Of a stretch of 9,050 nucleotides of DNA, positions 6,460 through 9,050 are shown piece by piece. The translations under genes and the position numbers were made by a program. The DNA is from Candidatus Latescibacteria bacterium 4484_7 (GTDB lineage Bacteria; Krumholzibacteriota; Krumholzibacteriia; Krumholzibacteriales; Krumholzibacteriaceae). The notes below the pieces were generated by a model, which made no database searches, was not told where the DNA came from, and saw only the letters and a program-made list of their open reading frames with translations. The DNA lies in NCBI GenBank assembly GCA_002085285.1, contig NATK01000125.1, forward strand, positions 1 through 9,050, given 5' to 3'. Position 1 is the first letter of the stretch, and each line of letters begins with the position of its first letter.

Positions 6460-7941
6460 ATGACTTTCTATATCTACATTATCCTGGCCTATCTCCTTGT
6501 CCTTATGGGTTTCAATTTCTACAGGGCGAGGAAGGTCAAGAACCAGGAAGACTTTATGGTGGCGGGACGAAGTCTCAGTGTCTGGGTCATGGTGTTTACC
6601 CTGATATGCACGTGGATAGGTTCGGGGACCTTCATCGCAGGAGCCGAGTACGCTTACAAGGCCGGTTTTTCAAGCCTCTGGATGGCGGCAGGCGCCTGGT
6701 TCGGAATCATCGTCATATACTTTCTCGCCGCCAAGATCAGAACTTTCGGTCAGTACACGATAGGCGACATAATGGAGGTCCGCTACGGCAAGGCGGCTCG
6801 ACTGGCAGCTGCGGTAGCTCTTATAATCAGTTTCGTCGCAATCGTGAGCTACCAGTTCGTCGCAGGCGGCTTCATTCTCAACGTGATTACGGACGGCGCC
6901 ATCTCTGAGCACCTCGGTATGATCATCTCAGCGGTCTTCGTAGTGCTCTTTACGGCGCTGGCTGGGATGATGGCCGTCGCTTATACCGATCTTCCAAACG
7001 GGATCATAATAGTCGTTGCCGTATTGATTTCGCTGCCGTTCGTCTATCTCAAAGTCGGGGGCTGGCACGCAGCGAGGGCGACACTTCCGCCCGATTTCTT
7101 TCAGGTCTTTAACAGCCGGTTCGGGGCTCACCCAGTGCTCAAGGGCCTCGGTTACGCCCTTTCGACATTTATGCTTCTAATGGGCGTTCAGAGCATGTAT
7201 CAGAAGTTCTACAGTGCAAAGACGCCCAAAGATGCCAAGGTTTCGGTGGTGTTCTGGGTGATAGGAACGGTGATCGTCGAGACGGCGGTCGTTGCGATTG
7301 CCGTATTCTCGATGGTGAAGCTCGGACACATGATAAACCCGAATGTCGAGAAGGAAGGGGGCAAGCTCGTTCTGCTCGCGGCGAGGTACCTCGTGCCGGC
7401 GCCTGTGGGGGTGCTGCTCCTTGCTGCTGCTGTGGTCGTGGTGATATCGACGGGGATGAATTATCTCCTCTCGCCGACGACGAACATCATGCGGGATGTC
7501 TATCAGAGGATGATAAATCCGAATGCCAAGCAGAGCACGATGGTATTCATGCAGAGGCTCTGGGTCGTCATACTCGGAGGTATAGCCTTTGCCCTTGCCT
7601 GGAAGCTGCAATCGGTGCTCCAGATGGCGTACTTCGCATATGTGATCTACGGTGTGGCGATAACACCGGCTCTCATAGCGGCGCTCGCCTGGAAGAGGGC
7701 CACGAGAGCGGGCGGGATAACGAGTATCGTGAGCGGAACGGTTGTGACCATAGGGCTCAAGATTATGACATACGTTTTGCCCGAGCGCATGATGCCCGGC
7801 GGCGACCCGTTCGGCATACCGATCATATATCCGGCTTTGATCATATCGGTAGGGACGCTGATCGTAGTGAGCCTTCTTACCACCCCGCCGAGCAGGGAGG
7901 AACTCGAGAAACTTTTCCCAGAGAAGGAACCCGCGGCATAG
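6460..7941 (+). CDS. Sodium:solute symporter (SSS family)
   Basis: 493-residue inner-membrane protein with 13 likely hydrophobic helices, the number usual for the SSS family (PutP, PanF, vSGLT relatives; LeuT fold). The first helix is at residues about 3-20. The second carries the glycine-rich substrate/sodium segment (WIGSGTFIAGAEYAYKAGF, residues 52-70). The ninth carries ISTGMNYLLSPTTNIMRD (329-346), the family signature whose S330 and T331 correspond to the Na2 sodium site. A short charged tail (REELEKLFPEKE) is cytoplasmic. It should use the sodium gradient to import an organic solute. The substrate cannot be told from sequence; the adjacent M24 peptidase makes proline, other amino acids or short peptides plausible. 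Probably in one operon with the peptidase (45-base gap) and the glycosyltransferase (30-base gap). Confidence 0.93.
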   Translation: MTFYIYIILAYLLVLMGFNFYRARKVKNQEDFMVAGRSLSVWVMVFTLICTWIGSGTFIAGAEYAYKAGFSSLWMAAGAWFGIIVIYFLAAKIRTFGQYTIGDIMEVRYGKAARLAAAVALIISFVAIVSYQFVAGGFILNVITDGAISEHLGMIISAVFVVLFTALAGMMAVAYTDLPNGIIIVVAVLISLPFVYLKVGGWHAARATLPPDFFQVFNSRFGAHPVLKGLGYALSTFMLLMGVQSMYQKFYSAKTPKDAKVSVVFWVIGTVIVETAVVAIAVFSMVKLGHMINPNVEKEGGKLVLLAARYLVPAPVGVLLLAAAVVVVISTGMNYLLSPTTNIMRDVYQRMINPNAKQSTMVFMQRLWVVILGGIAFALAWKLQSVLQMAYFAYVIYGVAITPALIAALAWKRATRAGGITSIVSGTVVTIGLKIMTYVLPERMMPGGDPFGIPIIYPALIISVGTLIVVSLLTTPPSREELEKLFPEKEPAA

Positions 7942-7957
7942 GCATCGTTGCGGCGGT

Positions 7958-7962
7958 GGAGG
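7958..7962 (+). promoter_or_regulatory. Ribosome binding site for the glycosyltransferase
   Basis: GGAGG lies nine bases before GTG 7972. It decides the start: ATG 7964 stops after three codons and ATG 7976 is in another frame that soon closes, so GTG 7972 is the only start leading into the long open frame. Confidence 0.6.
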
Positions 7963-7971
7963 TATGATCCG

Positions 7972-9050
7972 GTGAATGAACCCGGCGCCTGCGTATTCAT
8001 TGTCCATACATTTCCCCCGGTGGAGGGTGGTGTCCAGCAGTACCTCTACGGTATATGTGAGGGTATGAGGAATACCGATCTCACCGTCGTTGCTCCAATG
8101 CCGGATAATGTTCGCGGAGTCGAGGAATTCGACAGCGGGCAAAGGATGAAGATCTTGAGGATGCAACCCGGGCGTTCGAGACAGGGTGTGATATGTGCCA
8201 TTGCAAAGATACTCAAGAGATTCGGAGACTCTTATCAAGCCAAGCGCTCCGGTTGGTTAAAGGGATTCTTCAGGATGACCCGGGTGCTCTTAGCGACGTT
8301 GAGGTACAGGTATTATTCGTCCATGACCAACGCCTCACTTAGTCAACTCACAGAGGCTATGAAGGGCAAAAGAATCGGCGTTACCCATAGCGGCTATATC
8401 CTTCCTTCCGGAGTGACCTCGTACATTCTATACGTACTCTTCGGAATTCCCTATGTGGTGTATACCTATGGCATGGAGCTTTTCGTCTGGGAGGAGAGGT
8501 TTTTCTGCCGAAGCCTAATGAGGACGATACTCGCAAATGCAGCGCGGGTGAAGGTCATCATGACGATCGCCCGTCACGTCGAACGCAAAGGGCAGGACAT
8601 GGTTATTAGGGCAATGCCTCGTGTATTGGAAAGGCACCCCGAAGCTGTTTATGTTATAGGCGGCAGGGGTATGATGGAGTCTCGATTGAAAGCTCTTGCG
8701 AGTGAACTCGGGGTAGAGGAGAACATCAGATTTGTAGGGCTCGTCTCGGACGATGAGCTCTCGCTTCACTATCGTATGTGCGACATTTTCATTATGGCTT
8801 CGAGGCGTATCGGCAACGACGTCGAAGGATTCGGCATTGTTTTTCTCGAGGCAGGCTACTGGCAGAAGCCCGTCGTCGGCGGTCGGTCGGGCGGTGTCGA
8901 GGATGCGGTAGTCGACGGGGGTACGGGCATCCTCGTCGATCCGCAGAGCCCCGGGCAAATAGCAGATGCCCTGATCAGGCTCCTCGATGACGAAGCGCTT
9001 GCACACTCTCTAGGAACAGCGGGGCGGCAGCGCGTGCTCGACGAGTTCAC
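7972..9050 (+). CDS. GT4-family glycosyltransferase, PimB-like, with apparent internal deletion (3' partial)
   Basis: Open from GTG 7972 to the right edge, 359 residues visible and no stop. The N-terminal Rossmann domain shows VHTFPPVEGGVQQY (11-24), THSGYILPSG (138-147) and PYVVYTYGMEL (160-170); the last is usually THGMEL, so a common histidine is Tyr here. The C-terminal domain shows ARHVERKGQDMVIRAMP (200-216, with the phosphate-binding Arg and Lys), DIFIMAS, and the E-x7-E motif EGFGIVFLE (285-293), followed by PVVGGRSGGVEDAVVDG. It should transfer a sugar from a nucleotide donor to a lipid or polysaccharide in envelope synthesis. Odd point: NAARV (189-193) runs straight into KVIMTIARHVERKG, whereas GT4 enzymes normally have some 50-60 residues there, including the interdomain linker (PxGVD). 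The join is in frame near base 8550. Function may therefore be lost. A 30-base gap links it to the symporter gene. Confidence 0.85.
   Translation, partial: MNEPGACVFIVHTFPPVEGGVQQYLYGICEGMRNTDLTVVAPMPDNVRGVEEFDSGQRMKILRMQPGRSRQGVICAIAKILKRFGDSYQAKRSGWLKGFFRMTRVLLATLRYRYYSSMTNASLSQLTEAMKGKRIGVTHSGYILPSGVTSYILYVLFGIPYVVYTYGMELFVWEERFFCRSLMRTILANAARVKVIMTIARHVERKGQDMVIRAMPRVLERHPEAVYVIGGRGMMESRLKALASELGVEENIRFVGLVSDDELSLHYRMCDIFIMASRRIGNDVEGFGIVFLEAGYWQKPVVGGRSGGVEDAVVDGGTGILVDPQSPGQIADALIRLLDDEALAHSLGTAGRQRVLDEF

Noticed and set aside
6411..6908. 165-codon plus-strand frame overlapping the symporter start
   Set aside because: Out of frame with the symporter, which has the better ribosome site and a complete 13-helix protein; the alternative product is Arg/Gly-rich with no domain.
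7177..8238. 353-codon minus-strand open frame over the symporter and the glycosyltransferase start
   Set aside because: The product is His/Arg/Tyr-rich, typical of the antisense of a membrane protein gene, and covers two real genes.

Overview
The window reads as a compact piece of chromosome from an uncultured-type Gram-negative bacterium. Every convincing gene is on the + strand. GC content is moderately high, arginine AGG/AGA and isoleucine ATA codons are common, and there are no transposases, tRNAs, rRNAs or CRISPR repeats. The gene families (TPR-CHAT, ECF sigma/zf-HC2 pair, M24 peptidase, SSS symporter, GT4) would fit an FCB-group or similar lineage, but nothing here fixes the taxonomy; that is only an impression.

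Left part (1-4844) is a three-gene signalling block. A very large TPR-CHAT protein (caspase-like peptidase with a C-terminal membrane anchor) is already open at the left edge, so its start lies outside the window. It is followed 27 bases later by an ECF-type sigma factor gene, which overlaps by 8 bases a gene for a zinc-binding (zf-HC2/ZAS) single-pass membrane anti-sigma factor. The layout suggests a system in which a membrane-tethered CHAT protease, sensing through its TPR superhelix, controls an ECF sigma factor, possibly by cutting the anti-sigma factor. No CRISPR effector or gasdermin is visible beside it. This is the most interesting part of the window.

A 382-base gap (4845-5226) holds a small GC hairpin, a degenerate sigma-54-like element and a strong Shine-Dalgarno sequence, but no recognisable gene.

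Right part (5227-9050) is a tightly spaced set: an M24 Xaa-Pro-type metallopeptidase, a 13-helix sodium:solute symporter, and a GT4 glycosyltransferase that runs off the right edge. The peptidase and symporter could form a peptide or amino-acid salvage pair. The glycosyltransferase reads in one open frame but appears to lack the segment that normally joins its two Rossmann domains, so it may be a natural in-frame deletion, a degenerate copy or an assembly error.
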